The notes beneath the pieces were generated by a model. That model was not told the origin of the DNA and ran no database searches. It saw nothing but the letters and a program-made list of their open reading frames with translations. A stretch of DNA of 55,429 nt from Chlamydiia bacterium (GTDB lineage Bacteria > Chlamydiota > Chlamydiia > Chlamydiales > GCA-2402025): the NCBI GenBank assembly GCA_022601395.1, contig JAJACS010000012.1, positions 1 to 55,429 of the forward strand, read 5' to 3'. Below, piece after piece: positions 43,200 through 51,883 of this stretch (the stretch's first letter is position 1; each line of letters opens with the position of its first letter). A program made the position numbers and the translations under genes.

Positions 43200-44327
43200 A
43201 TGCCCGCTATACCTCAAGCTCCAGACTTCAAAGCAGCCTGGACAGCTCATAACAATGAACTAAAACCTCTTCCTTTTACATCTACTATGGAAAGGATCAT
43301 CTACGTTGCAAAAGAAATCATTGTATATATTCCTCGCGCAGTGGCTTCGATGATTACAAGATGGATGATCTACCCCGCTGCCTCTCCTTTTATTTCAAAC
43401 GCGAGAACACAGACTATAGCAAACAAACATTTTGATAAGTTCTGGAAGACGACTCAAGCACCTAACGCTTTTACCTATGACAACTCTTGGTTTCCTGCTA
43501 CAGCTTCATTAACAAATAAAATACGAGAAGCATATAGTCCTCAGGAAATCACTTTAGAGTCTCCAGATGGAGAAACACTCCATGGCCACTACATCAAACA
43601 TAAAGATGCAGACACACCTGGCGCTAAAGTCATCCTAGCATTTGGTGGAAATGGGGAACCTTACTGCCTTGGTTCTGTTACAAACTGGATGCAAGAGATG
43701 CTTTGCGATCATGATACTCCACATAGCTTCCTCATGATCGATCCAAGAGGTGTTTTCAAAAGCACAGGCAAACCTACACAAACTGGTCTTGTATTAGATG
43801 CTGATACCCTGCATCAGTATGCAGAGAACCTTGGCTACGATAAAGACAACATCATTCTTTATGGCCACTCTATGGGCGGAGCTATGGCAACGCATCTAAA
43901 AGCTCTACATACTGATTCTAATGCTCCTCTTATTTTAAGCAGAACATTTTCAAGTCTTTCTAAAGAGTCTGAGCATATCGCAAGTCAGCTACCATTTAAC
44001 CCAGCAAGACTTATCAAGTATATTATTAGAAACCTTGGATGGAAGTTTAACAATGTTGAACAGCTCCAGAAGATCAAATCCCCTGTACATATTTTTAACC
44101 ATGTACATGATCAAGTGATACCAAGAGAGGCTGCCCTAGCTACTGCTATGGACCTCCCTGAAAATACAAAAGACCATATCCATACATATGACGTTACTGG
44201 TGGCTTTGGTCATATGGAGAAATTTTCACAACTTACGATCTGTGGAATGCCCTCAGTAACAAACGCTGCGGCACACCTTAGAGATCATGTATTTACAAAT
44301 GTAGCAGCAACACAAGCTTCTGCATAA
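43200..44327 (+). CDS. DUF818 (CHLPS 43-kDa-like) alpha/beta hydrolase, copy 1
   Basis: A 375-residue protein of the kind grouped as 'Chlamydia CHLPS protein' (DUF818). Residues about 30-65 form an amphipathic/hydrophobic N-terminal region (IIYVAKEIIVYIPRAVASMITRW). The hydrolase core follows: ILAFGGNGEPY (oxyanion region), MIDPRGVFKSTG, and the nucleophile elbow YGHSMGGAMA with Ser224. The acid is in HVHDQVIP and the His in GGFGHMEK. The full triad is present. There is no cleavable signal. It is the first of three homologues between 43200 and 47771. A strong terminator follows. The host or lipid substrate is unknown. Confidence 0.82.
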   Translation: MPAIPQAPDFKAAWTAHNNELKPLPFTSTMERIIYVAKEIIVYIPRAVASMITRWMIYPAASPFISNARTQTIANKHFDKFWKTTQAPNAFTYDNSWFPATASLTNKIREAYSPQEITLESPDGETLHGHYIKHKDADTPGAKVILAFGGNGEPYCLGSVTNWMQEMLCDHDTPHSFLMIDPRGVFKSTGKPTQTGLVLDADTLHQYAENLGYDKDNIILYGHSMGGAMATHLKALHTDSNAPLILSRTFSSLSKESEHIASQLPFNPARLIKYIIRNLGWKFNNVEQLQKIKSPVHIFNHVHDQVIPREAALATAMDLPENTKDHIHTYDVTGGFGHMEKFSQLTICGMPSVTNAAAHLRDHVFTNVAATQASA

Positions 44328-44349
44328 AATCGCCCATGCTAAAAAAATT

Positions 44350-44379
44350 AATAGGCCTTAGAAATCTCTAAGGCCTATT
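44350..44379. terminator. strong intrinsic terminator after DUF818 copy 1
   Basis: A perfect 13-base-pair stem, AATAGGCCTTAGA (44350-44362) with TCTAAGGCCTATT (44367-44379), loop AATC. An A-run precedes it and TTTCTT follows. Confidence 0.88.
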
Positions 44380-44500
44380 TTCTTATAAAGCTGTCACAAA
44401 TTTATTTTTAGTAATATTAACGACCTTTTTACCTTTTGTTTTTAAAGATTATCTTCACATAAAATGGCTCGTTATCTTACTAAAAGAGCCTAGTCTAGCC

Positions 44501-45679
44501 ATGACATCTATATCTAATGCAATGCAAACACCAGATAGCTGCTTTACTTTGGGTTTTGATGATCTTCCAGATGAAATCAATCCGCATGTTTTATCAACAA
44601 ATGAAAAAATCAGCGATATCGCTCATAGAATCCTGTTTTTTGTCCCCAAATACCTCTTTGGCTCTATCATAAGAAACTCCATCCACTTTTCTTTAAACTA
44701 TTCAGAACGTCATATCATACACACAGAAAAAGAATACGATAGAATCTGGAAGGATAAAGAGATCAATATTGATCAATACTCTCAAATGAATTTCTGGTCC
44801 CATGTTTTCAGAACAAAAGAGAGCATCGAAAGACTACGCTCAAATTATGAAGTAGAGGAAGTTGCTATCACAACACCCGATGGCATAAAACTCGACGGTG
44901 CCGTATATATGCACAATCACAACAAAGCGCTAGATAGCACCCCTACTCTTGTTTTCTTTGGTGGCACAGGAGAGCTACATAAATCAGGGTTTGGTTGTTG
45001 GATTTTTGATCTTCTACAAAAATGCGATACTCCTATTAATCTCGTCTTGTTTGATTATAGAGGCTGCGGAAGATCCGAAGGCACTCCATCATCTGTGAAT
45101 GATATCGCTATCGATGCCGAAACCGTCTATCAGTTTGTTCATAAAAAACTCGAAACAAAAGAAGATGATATTCACCTAGCAGGCTTTTCTCTTGGAGCAT
45201 CGATCGCAACCAAACTCAAGTCTCACCATTTAGACTCCAAAGGATTTTTAATCTCAAACAGATCTTTTAGTAGTATGAGTGAGGAAGCAAAACACTTCGT
45301 TGCAGACAAACTCGGAAGGTATTTTTATACAGGAGTTGGTAGGTGGCTTTCAAACATCACAGGAGAGGCTCTAGGCTGGCTTGCCTGCCAGTTTGGGTGG
45401 GACTTTAACACCCTTAAAGACTTTGATAAAATCAAAAGCCCAAAGCTTGTGATTAATCACGAAAGCGACCCTATTATCCCTTATCCAGCAAGCTTATACC
45501 ATAAGCTTGAAAGTGAGGAAAGACTTCATGAATGTGATCACATCAAATTAAAAAATAAGCACTATAATGAACATTTCTTATTGCATCATACAGAAGATCT
45601 AAAGCACTACACAGATCAAGACGGAGAAGAAGCTACTGAGCATATTCTGAAATTCATACAGGGCTCAATAAAGGCCTAA
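44501..45679 (+). CDS. DUF818 (CHLPS 43-kDa-like) alpha/beta hydrolase, copy 2
   Basis: A 392-residue homologue of the gene at 43200. It keeps ISDIAHRILFFVPKYLFGSIIRN in the hydrophobic N-terminal region, LVFFGGTGELHKSG, LFDYRGCGRSEG and the elbow AGFSLGASIA (Ser230). The acid lies in NHESDPIIP, and the His in a shifted HYNEHFLLHH stretch rather than GFGH. Substrate-pocket residues differ from copy 1, so duplication was followed by divergence. The ribosome site is weak. It overlaps the convergent gene by four bases. Confidence 0.82.
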   Translation: MTSISNAMQTPDSCFTLGFDDLPDEINPHVLSTNEKISDIAHRILFFVPKYLFGSIIRNSIHFSLNYSERHIIHTEKEYDRIWKDKEINIDQYSQMNFWSHVFRTKESIERLRSNYEVEEVAITTPDGIKLDGAVYMHNHNKALDSTPTLVFFGGTGELHKSGFGCWIFDLLQKCDTPINLVLFDYRGCGRSEGTPSSVNDIAIDAETVYQFVHKKLETKEDDIHLAGFSLGASIATKLKSHHLDSKGFLISNRSFSSMSEEAKHFVADKLGRYFYTGVGRWLSNITGEALGWLACQFGWDFNTLKDFDKIKSPKLVINHESDPIIPYPASLYHKLESEERLHECDHIKLKNKHYNEHFLLHHTEDLKHYTDQDGEEATEHILKFIQGSIKA

Positions 45680-46446
45680 TCGATAAAGCAAACTCCATTT
45701 CGTCCATTTAGATCATCAAACTTCGCAAAGAAATTGTCTGCTGTACCATTTTGCACTTTATTAGCCAGCATCATTAAAGTTCTTTCTGGAAGCAGTACTG
45801 CTAGTGCTAGCCACTTGATACCATTTGCTGTGTCATGTAAATTACTATTAAAGTCGTTTTGCCAGCTGTTAAAGCCATCAAGGTTAGGCTCTTTTCCGAT
45901 AAGTCTAGCTGTGAAGCTGTAGCTGGTTTTAAGGCCGACAGTACCCACATAAAAAATTTGATTAAACGCTGCCTTAACCAAATCTACAGCCAATAAACCT
46001 ACAGCCAAGATCCTTGGAAAAAGGTGAACAGTAGGAAACCAACGGGAACGCAACGTGTATGTTCTACCCGAGTACAGTTTTGAATTAGGGTTTTCAAGAT
46101 CGCCATGCTGGATACTACGTAAAGATTCTAGAGAAACAGTAGTGTAAGATGTCACCATATTTTTATAGTATAAAGCCCATCTTGAGGCAAAATTAAAGTT
46201 TACAGCCCATAACCCATCAAAAGTCCTTTTAGGAATAACTCTTTCTTCAATGTAAAAGTTGCCGTAGCATGATTCTTTCGCAAAGCCATCTTCTAAAAGC
46301 TTTAAAGAATACACTGGAGAACCAAAAACATGCATTGTTTCTGTTGATGATAGTGACTTTGGAGAGCGATCTTTAGACGTAAAAACGTCATCAGCATAAT
46401 TTACAAGCGCCTGTTCATCTTGGGTAATATGGTCTGAGATCATCAT
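45676..46446 (-). CDS. unknown protein with two hydrophobic patches
   Basis: A 256-residue protein from the ATG at 46446 behind a GAGGAG site; an upstream in-frame start would add five residues without a ribosome site. I recognise no family. The N-terminal half is polar with several Tyr/Ser/Thr (SSTETMHVFGSPVYSLK, YYKNMVTSYTTVSLESL). Hydrophobic stretches lie near residues 144-175 (LFPRILAVGLLAVDLVKAAF...) and 210-230 (GIKWLALAVLLPE). It sits on the opposite strand between DUF818 copies 2 and 3. A membrane-associated or secreted protein is possible. Confidence 0.55.
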   Translation of the reverse strand: MMISDHITQDEQALVNYADDVFTSKDRSPKSLSSTETMHVFGSPVYSLKLLEDGFAKESCYGNFYIEERVIPKRTFDGLWAVNFNFASRWALYYKNMVTSYTTVSLESLRSIQHGDLENPNSKLYSGRTYTLRSRWFPTVHLFPRILAVGLLAVDLVKAAFNQIFYVGTVGLKTSYSFTARLIGKEPNLDGFNSWQNDFNSNLHDTANGIKWLALAVLLPERTLMMLANKVQNGTADNFFAKFDDLNGRNGVCFID

Positions 46447-46576
46447 AAATACTCTCCTCAAAATCCTAATTTGTTAAAATCGGGGATATTATAGCTAATT
46501 GAGAAGAGGTTCGCAACTAAACACCTAATAAAGTTAGTTTTATAACACCTTAAAAATCAAAGCATTATAAGATCCA

Positions 46577-46605
46577 TTTAAATTAATGATTTACTATGTT
46601 ATAAT
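46577..46605 (+). promoter_or_regulatory. promoter for DUF818 copy 3
   Basis: TTTAAA at 46577-46582, 17-base spacer, and a perfect TATAAT at 46600-46605, about 33 bases before the ATG. Confidence 0.45.
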
Positions 46606-46637
46606 TGAGCCCATAAAAATAATATAAGTTGCTAAGC

Positions 46638-47771
46638 ATGAATAAAAAAGATCAAAAAAGCTCAGATATTCACGTAAAAAAGAAGCTCTCTTTTTTTAAA
46701 AAGAGCTCAAGCTTTTTTGCAGCCGGCATTTTTAAAAAAATTGCCAAGCACTCCATCCTGCCTGCAACTATATTTAATTCCGCGCAACTTACAATTATTA
46801 ATAAAGAGTTTAATAGATTTTGGGGTATTGAAGAAAAGCAACACAGGGTAAAAAAGAACCCCAACTTCTCTACATTTACCCTTGGAAGTCCTACTTGTCT
46901 ATGGAGCTATTATTTCAAGGATCAAGAAAGTATCAACGAGCTCTACTCCAAGTACTCTCCAAAACCACTTAAAGCAAAAACAAAAGATGGTATCAAACTT
47001 TGCGGGATGCACTTTGTTTCAAACAGAGGACATCAAGCAAACGCACGCACGTTAATTGTTTTCAACGGAAATGGCGAGCTTTATAAGATCGGATCATCTG
47101 CATGGCTGCTAAGACTTTTAAAGGACTCTCCTGTGCCCTATAACATTGTGATGTTTGATCATAGGGAAACAGGCAACAGCTCTGGAAAAGCTCACTCTAA
47201 AGGCCTTATCTTGGATGGAGAAGCCATCTACGATTACGTCAATGTTGTTTTAGATGTTCATGAAGATCAGATTGACCTTTGCGGATTCTCCCTTGGCGGA
47301 GCTATTGCAACACTTGTAAAAGCGCGCCACAGCGCAACAGGAGGAGCGCTCATCAGCAACCGCTCTTTCCAATCTCTTGATCATGCTGTAAAAGGCGTAT
47401 TCACTAAACTCGCAAATCCTCTTGAGAGATTTCTTTCTAAAATCGCGACAACCATCACAAAGCGCTCTGGTTGGGTCTTAGATCCGTTCGACGCTTGGAA
47501 ATCTATCACAAGCAGAAAGATGGTGATCTGCCATGAACGTGACCCTGTAGTGGCTCACTCTGCTAGTATGGAAAAAGCACTTTTTGAAGATGACCTTATT
47601 GACGATTGCAAACATGTTAGACTTGTACAGAAGAATCCAGATAAAAACATCCGTAACCACCACGTACAGCCGCTTAGCTACTACAACGATCATAAAGGCA
47701 ACGATGTTGAAAAATCTGTTCTTGATTTCCTACTGAACTCTAATAAGAAAACACTAGAAATTGTCTCTTAA
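46638..47771 (+). CDS. DUF818 (CHLPS 43-kDa-like) alpha/beta hydrolase, copy 3
   Basis: A 377-residue homologue of the two preceding hydrolases, from the ATG at 46638; a TTG three codons upstream is less likely. It has a very basic N-terminus (KKDQKSSDIHVKKKLSFFKK), LIVFNGNGELYKIG, MFDHRETGNSSG and the elbow CGFSLGGAIA (Ser218). The acid is in CHERDPVVA and the His in NIRNHHVQP, as in copy 2 and unlike copy 1. The basic start could be a type III secretion or membrane-binding region. It overlaps the convergent gloB by 18 bases. Confidence 0.82.
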   Translation: MNKKDQKSSDIHVKKKLSFFKKSSSFFAAGIFKKIAKHSILPATIFNSAQLTIINKEFNRFWGIEEKQHRVKKNPNFSTFTLGSPTCLWSYYFKDQESINELYSKYSPKPLKAKTKDGIKLCGMHFVSNRGHQANARTLIVFNGNGELYKIGSSAWLLRLLKDSPVPYNIVMFDHRETGNSSGKAHSKGLILDGEAIYDYVNVVLDVHEDQIDLCGFSLGGAIATLVKARHSATGGALISNRSFQSLDHAVKGVFTKLANPLERFLSKIATTITKRSGWVLDPFDAWKSITSRKMVICHERDPVVAHSASMEKALFEDDLIDDCKHVRLVQKNPDKNIRNHHVQPLSYYNDHKGNDVEKSVLDFLLNSNKKTLEIVS

Positions 47772-48491
47772 TTTCCTTAGTGCTGCAAAGACATGTACTT
47801 CTTCTGAAACTTTCAAGCCCGCTTGTATCTCTTTACTATCCACTCTAAAAAATGGATTTGTTTCAAACTCTTCCTCTAAAGTAAAAGGCATCGTACAGGC
47901 TTTGCTCCCTATCCTTTTTTCTCTTTCAGAAATTTTTACATTTCCCTTTTCAACAGATTTTGCAAAAGACAGATTTTGCTTTGTGTATTCATGACCTGCA
48001 TAGACTTTTGTCTCTTTAGGGAGCCTTTTTAGCTTCTCAAAAGAGCCAAGCATGTGCTGTGGGCTTCCTTCAAAAAGTCTGCCACATCCCATAGCAAACA
48101 GTGTATCTCCCGAAAAGAGTACACCAAGTGATGGAAAGTACAAAACTACATGTGCCATCGTGTGACCAGGTGTCGCAATCACCTCAAATTTCTCTCCAAC
48201 AACTTCAAAGACTTTACCCTCATGAAGCTTTACATCAACATCAGAAAACCTAGGTCCTGGGTTGCCATAGACTTTCACATCATATGCTTCTTTGATTTCA
48301 GAAACCCCAGCATAGTGATCTAAATGATCGTGAGTGAGAAGAATCGCAATAGGGGTAAGGTTATTTTCTTTAAGATAGGCAAGCACAGGCTTTGCTTCGC
48401 CGGGATCGACTACCGCACACAAAGAGCTATTCTCTACAAGATATGTATAGTTATCAGTTAGCGTCGAAATAATATGTATTTTTGACATCAT
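47754..48491 (-). CDS. gloB: metallo-beta-lactamase-fold hydrolase, glyoxalase II-like
   Basis: A 245-residue enzyme from the ATG at 48491, which overlaps the upstream stop (ATGA). The zinc motif is LLTHDHLDHYAG (HDHLDH 54-59), followed by ATPGHTMAHVV, FSGDTLFAMGCGRLFEG and VYAGHEYT. This is the hydroxyacylglutathione hydrolase pattern, hydrolysing thioesters such as S-lactoylglutathione. The C-terminal substrate domain (NPFFRVDS) is present. Chlamydiae may lack glutathione synthesis, so the natural thioester is open. Confidence 0.88.
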   Translation of the reverse strand: MMSKIHIISTLTDNYTYLVENSSLCAVVDPGEAKPVLAYLKENNLTPIAILLTHDHLDHYAGVSEIKEAYDVKVYGNPGPRFSDVDVKLHEGKVFEVVGEKFEVIATPGHTMAHVVLYFPSLGVLFSGDTLFAMGCGRLFEGSPQHMLGSFEKLKRLPKETKVYAGHEYTKQNLSFAKSVEKGNVKISEREKRIGSKACTMPFTLEEEFETNPFFRVDSKEIQAGLKVSEEVHVFAALRKLRDNF

Positions 48492-49264
48492 GTTACAATT
48501 TTTGAAACGGGTTCTACCCAAACACTTGTCATATTAAAATAAGGAAACAGAACATAAGATAAAAGAACATAAATGATCACGATCCCAACAATCCTTCCTG
48601 GCTTAAGGGGTCTATGCTCAACAACAATATCTCCTTTCCTGTCCCATGTCGTGATATAGTTATTAGAAAGCTTAACGCAAGCTACGATCATTGTAACGAG
48701 AATGACAATAGGAAGTCCTGCTCCAAGCCCAAGCCACCATACAGAAAGACTTCTACAAATCGCTTCGCGATAATTGAGCTTTGATCCATCTTTTTTTCTG
48801 ACATAAATGCCAAATAGAGATTTTCCAATGGTCGATGTCCAAGAGCAGATCATCGCAGCCTCTATAAAGCAAAAAAGGAATATCAAAATGACAAACATAG
48901 AAGGTGGATAGAAGAAGAAAAATGGAGTCGGAATTGCAGAAAAAATTAAGCGTACCACAAAGATAAAGACAATGTAATCGAGCATCCTAGCCCAAAAGCG
49001 ATGCCAAGGATGGACTTTGCTAGAACTTTTCTCATTTATGCAGGGCTCATCCTTATCACCCCTAGCCTCTGGCTCAGGAACATCTGTATCTGTTTGCATA
49101 AAAACCTCCTGCAAGTCTTCAATAGGCTGCCAATTCTCTGACCCTTCTTCACAAACAAGAGTTTCCCTAGGAAGACTCCCTTTGTGCACAAGAGCTTTAA
49201 GCTCCTCTGAAGAAACAGGACCTTGCTTATGTTCTTTGGAACCGTAATACCAATTTTTGCTCAT
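48488..49264 (-). CDS. GYF_2-RDD membrane protein
   Basis: A 258-residue protein. An N-terminal GYF_2 (DUF4339) domain (WYYGSKEHKQGPVSSEELKALVHKG, then W.P..D) is followed by an acidic linker. An RDD-family membrane domain begins at HPWHRFWARMLDYIVF (the Arg and Asp-Asp signature relaxed to R...R-LD) and has TSTIGKSLFGIYVRKKDG between membrane segments. There are about five hydrophobic segments. It pairs with gloB by a four-base overlap. Its GYF_2 domain resembles that at 1973-2425, so the two may share a binding partner. The function is unknown. Confidence 0.82.
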   Translation of the reverse strand: MSKNWYYGSKEHKQGPVSSEELKALVHKGSLPRETLVCEEGSENWQPIEDLQEVFMQTDTDVPEPEARGDKDEPCINEKSSSKVHPWHRFWARMLDYIVFIFVVRLIFSAIPTPFFFFYPPSMFVILIFLFCFIEAAMICSWTSTIGKSLFGIYVRKKDGSKLNYREAICRSLSVWWLGLGAGLPIVILVTMIVACVKLSNNYITTWDRKGDIVVEHRPLKPGRIVGIVIIYVLLSYVLFPYFNMTSVWVEPVSKIVT

Positions 49265-49328
49265 GATTAGCTGCCTTGAGTGAATTCTTGCCTTAAATCC
49301 CTTAAAACAGAAAGAGCGGAATTTGTCA

Positions 49329-50981
49329 TCAATAAATTGGGAAGTAGTCTGAAAAGAGTCTTTTATATTCCTTTGCGAATCTCAAAAATTCAACGTAGTT
49401 TTTCTCTCCTGCGTTGCTAAGTGACTCAAAGAAACACCTATAAGCAAGCTCATCCTCAAGGTCCATCTCAAATAGATACATCTCAATAGATGCTTTCTTT
49501 GTTTTCTTCTCTTCTAGCTCTATGATAGAAAGAAGCAGACTCTCTACTTTTACAAGGCTTTCAAAAAGCCTCGTAAGAAAATCATTTATCTGCGGCTCTT
49601 TCTCTGAAAAGTTCAGAGCATTTTCGATCTCTAAAGAAACCATACCCTTCAGATCATAGCTTTTTTCAAGATACTTTAAGCAGGCCCTATCAAATGGCAT
49701 TTTTTCAATCCCATCAAAGCCAAGTCCTCCATCGATACAATCTACAAACTCCACCGCGGGGAATTTCTTTGCAAATCTCGAGATCGCCTTTGACTCCATC
49801 AGCCACTTAGTAGAAGTATAAACGGTATCCCCTTGTGTATTCTTCTTTGTAAAAAGTCTTTCTGCAGCTCTTGGATCTTTTTTTATCTCATCAATCGATA
49901 CTTTTGCATCTTCAACAACGCCGTCTGCGTAACACCTCTTATCTGTAAAGGCTAAGTCGATACCAACAAGAATGATGGGCGAGCATCCCAAATGCTTTGC
50001 AGCTGAGATCGCCGTCGTTGTAACGGAAAGAGCATCTTCAGAAAGGCCATCAGTAAGCGACGCTTCTTTATCATCGAAGATGCTATCTTGAAGTAGCATC
50101 TCAGAAACGCCTCCTGTGGAAGTCTTCAAATAGCCCGCCTTACCATTAAGAAGAGAAAACACCTCGGGCATAAGTCTTGATGCATAAAGAATCGGCGTTT
50201 CATAGCAAACAGCTCCATGGAGCCTTTCATACTCTTCATCATTTGGATCTAGTGCAAACCCAAAGTGAGGTTCTACCCCTTCTTTTGAAAGAGCTGTAAG
50301 AGTAGATCCTCCTGCAAAGATCAGTGCGTTATTTTGAACTGTTTTCAAACGGTCCATGCAACTACTAAGAGAGGGTCCAGCTCCACATATAATCGCAGGA
50401 TAGCCTGCGAACTTCCCTCTTAAACTATCCGCTGAAAAACTCTTTGGTAGTCTTTTGAAATTCTTTAGTAAGTTTCGAAATAGGAAATGATAGTAAAGAT
50501 CTTCCCTATGGATCGAAGAACTAAGTGTCGCATCTCTTAACACACCTTTAAGCAAAGCTTCTTCCTCTTTGAAAAGAAGCACTCGATCTGTTGGATGCTC
50601 AAATACCGCTTCTTTGAGAGCCTCTTCAAGGCTCGCTGATTCAAGGAGGTTCCGAAGCTCTATTTGATCATGCTCTATCACTGCATATGCATAAGATTTC
50701 TCAAGAAAGTTTCTAAACGCGCTGAGATGTTTTTCAAAAACAATCGCTTTAGCTTTTTTGTTTTTCTTAAGATAGGAAAAAAGATGTTTATGATCTTTTA
50801 GATGTTGCAGACCTGTTAAAAGAATAAGGTCTGGTTTTTTTGACTTTAGCTCTTCAAGAAGCCCTGTGTGATCTTCACTCTCATAGGAAGTGTCGTTATG
50901 GAATCTTAAAAGAAAGCTTAGCTGCGGATACCTTTTATCAAAAGCTTCTTTACTACACCTTTTTTTATGTAGCCCTATCAC
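49329..50981 (-). CDS. Maf-like DUF115 protein, copy 1
   Basis: A 550-residue cytosolic protein of the DUF115 (MptE-like, Maf flagellin-glycosylation) family. The nucleotide-binding loop is FAGYPAIICGAGPSL (GAGPSL 200-205). NALIFAGGSTLTALSKEGVEPHFGFALDPN, HLGCSPIILVGIDLAF and DGGLGFDGIEKMPF complete the core. Elsewhere such proteins transfer nonulosonic acids onto flagellin or other surface proteins. No flagellin gene is visible here, and chlamydiae are non-motile. The start is a GTG that overlaps the MORN gene by 17 bases. The C-terminal 100 residues look helical. Confidence 0.8.
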   Translation of the reverse strand: MIGLHKKRCSKEAFDKRYPQLSFLLRFHNDTSYESEDHTGLLEELKSKKPDLILLTGLQHLKDHKHLFSYLKKNKKAKAIVFEKHLSAFRNFLEKSYAYAVIEHDQIELRNLLESASLEEALKEAVFEHPTDRVLLFKEEEALLKGVLRDATLSSSIHREDLYYHFLFRNLLKNFKRLPKSFSADSLRGKFAGYPAIICGAGPSLSSCMDRLKTVQNNALIFAGGSTLTALSKEGVEPHFGFALDPNDEEYERLHGAVCYETPILYASRLMPEVFSLLNGKAGYLKTSTGGVSEMLLQDSIFDDKEASLTDGLSEDALSVTTTAISAAKHLGCSPIILVGIDLAFTDKRCYADGVVEDAKVSIDEIKKDPRAAERLFTKKNTQGDTVYTSTKWLMESKAISRFAKKFPAVEFVDCIDGGLGFDGIEKMPFDRACLKYLEKSYDLKGMVSLEIENALNFSEKEPQINDFLTRLFESLVKVESLLLSIIELEEKKTKKASIEMYLFEMDLEDELAYRCFFESLSNAGEKNYVEFLRFAKEYKRLFSDYFPIY

Positions 50982-51858
50982 CTATCTGCTCCAAGTCCAA
51001 CACAAGTCTTTTTGAATCCCACTTGCCTTTCTGTATACGATACTCGCCCTGCTCTGTAAGCATCTTCTGAGTATAGTTAAGCTTATCATCATAGATCCCT
51101 TCAAAAACAAGAGTGCTTTTTTCATCCCAAGAGCGTTTATCATAACGCCTTGGGCTATAATAGAGAACCTCTTCTATTAAAGAACCATTGTCATGCCACT
51201 TTCTGTGGGTATCAACAGGCTTGCCAAGTTCGTAGTTCCCCTCATCGGTCAGCTGCCGAACCTCATTCCACACTCTATCAAAACCGTTCTTCTTACCTTC
51301 TTCAAAGAAAGTCTCTCTTTTAAGCTGTCCATCTTCGTAAAAAAGAAGAACAGACCCCTCGAGCTTACCTAGCTTATAGTGCATGATTGTTTTTACAGCG
51401 CCACTCTCATAGAAATACTCTTGCTTGCCCTCATACTGCCCGTGTTTATATCTTTGTAAAGAAGAAAGCTCTCCACTTGCAAAATACTGTCTCATGATTC
51501 CCTCGTACCTTCCCTCAAAAAACCAGCTGAGAGAGAGTCTTTTCTCTTCTTTAGAGTAAAAAGAAGATGGGCCATGTAGCATGCCTTCCTTATAAAAAGA
51601 TTGTCCTTGCACCCTACCATTTGGATAAAAATATACCATTTCACCGTGTTGAAGACCGTTTTTTTCAATATAAACAATACGCGGGTGATCTTCGTCATCT
51701 TTTTTAATGACAATCTTTTCTCCTTCCTTCAAAGGAGTCTTGTCGAAATCTTCTTTGTTTAAATACGTGGGAGAAAAGTCATCAGAAAAATCTAGCTCAA
51801 GCTCACTATCTTTAATTTTAAGCACCTTGCCATCAAAAAAATAATCCTGTGTTTGCAT
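50965..51858 (-). CDS. MORN_2/YwqK-type repeat protein
   Basis: A 297-residue protein. From about residue 65 on it is made of repeats such as GLQHGEMVYFYPNGRVQGQSF, KEGMLHGPSSFYS, GRYEGIMRQYFASGEL, HGQYEGKQEYFYESGAVK and GKLEGSVLLFYEDGQLKRETFFEEGKKNG. These are MORN_2 repeats that form a long beta-sheet scaffold and often contact lipids or proteins. It has no signal peptide. YwqK proteins are called antitoxins in some annotations, but nothing here shows a toxin. It lies between two Maf-like genes and overlaps one of them. Confidence 0.85.
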   Translation of the reverse strand: MQTQDYFFDGKVLKIKDSELELDFSDDFSPTYLNKEDFDKTPLKEGEKIVIKKDDEDHPRIVYIEKNGLQHGEMVYFYPNGRVQGQSFYKEGMLHGPSSFYSKEEKRLSLSWFFEGRYEGIMRQYFASGELSSLQRYKHGQYEGKQEYFYESGAVKTIMHYKLGKLEGSVLLFYEDGQLKRETFFEEGKKNGFDRVWNEVRQLTDEGNYELGKPVDTHRKWHDNGSLIEEVLYYSPRRYDKRSWDEKSTLVFEGIYDDKLNYTQKMLTEQGEYRIQKGKWDSKRLVLDLEQIGDRAT

Positions 51859-51883
51859 AACTCCCCCTTTAAGGCTGGCAAAC

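Noticed and set aside
50965..51858. A toxin-antitoxin module from the YwqK label
   Set aside because: No toxin gene lies next to it; both neighbours are large Maf-like proteins. The MORN repeats alone do not show antitoxin function.
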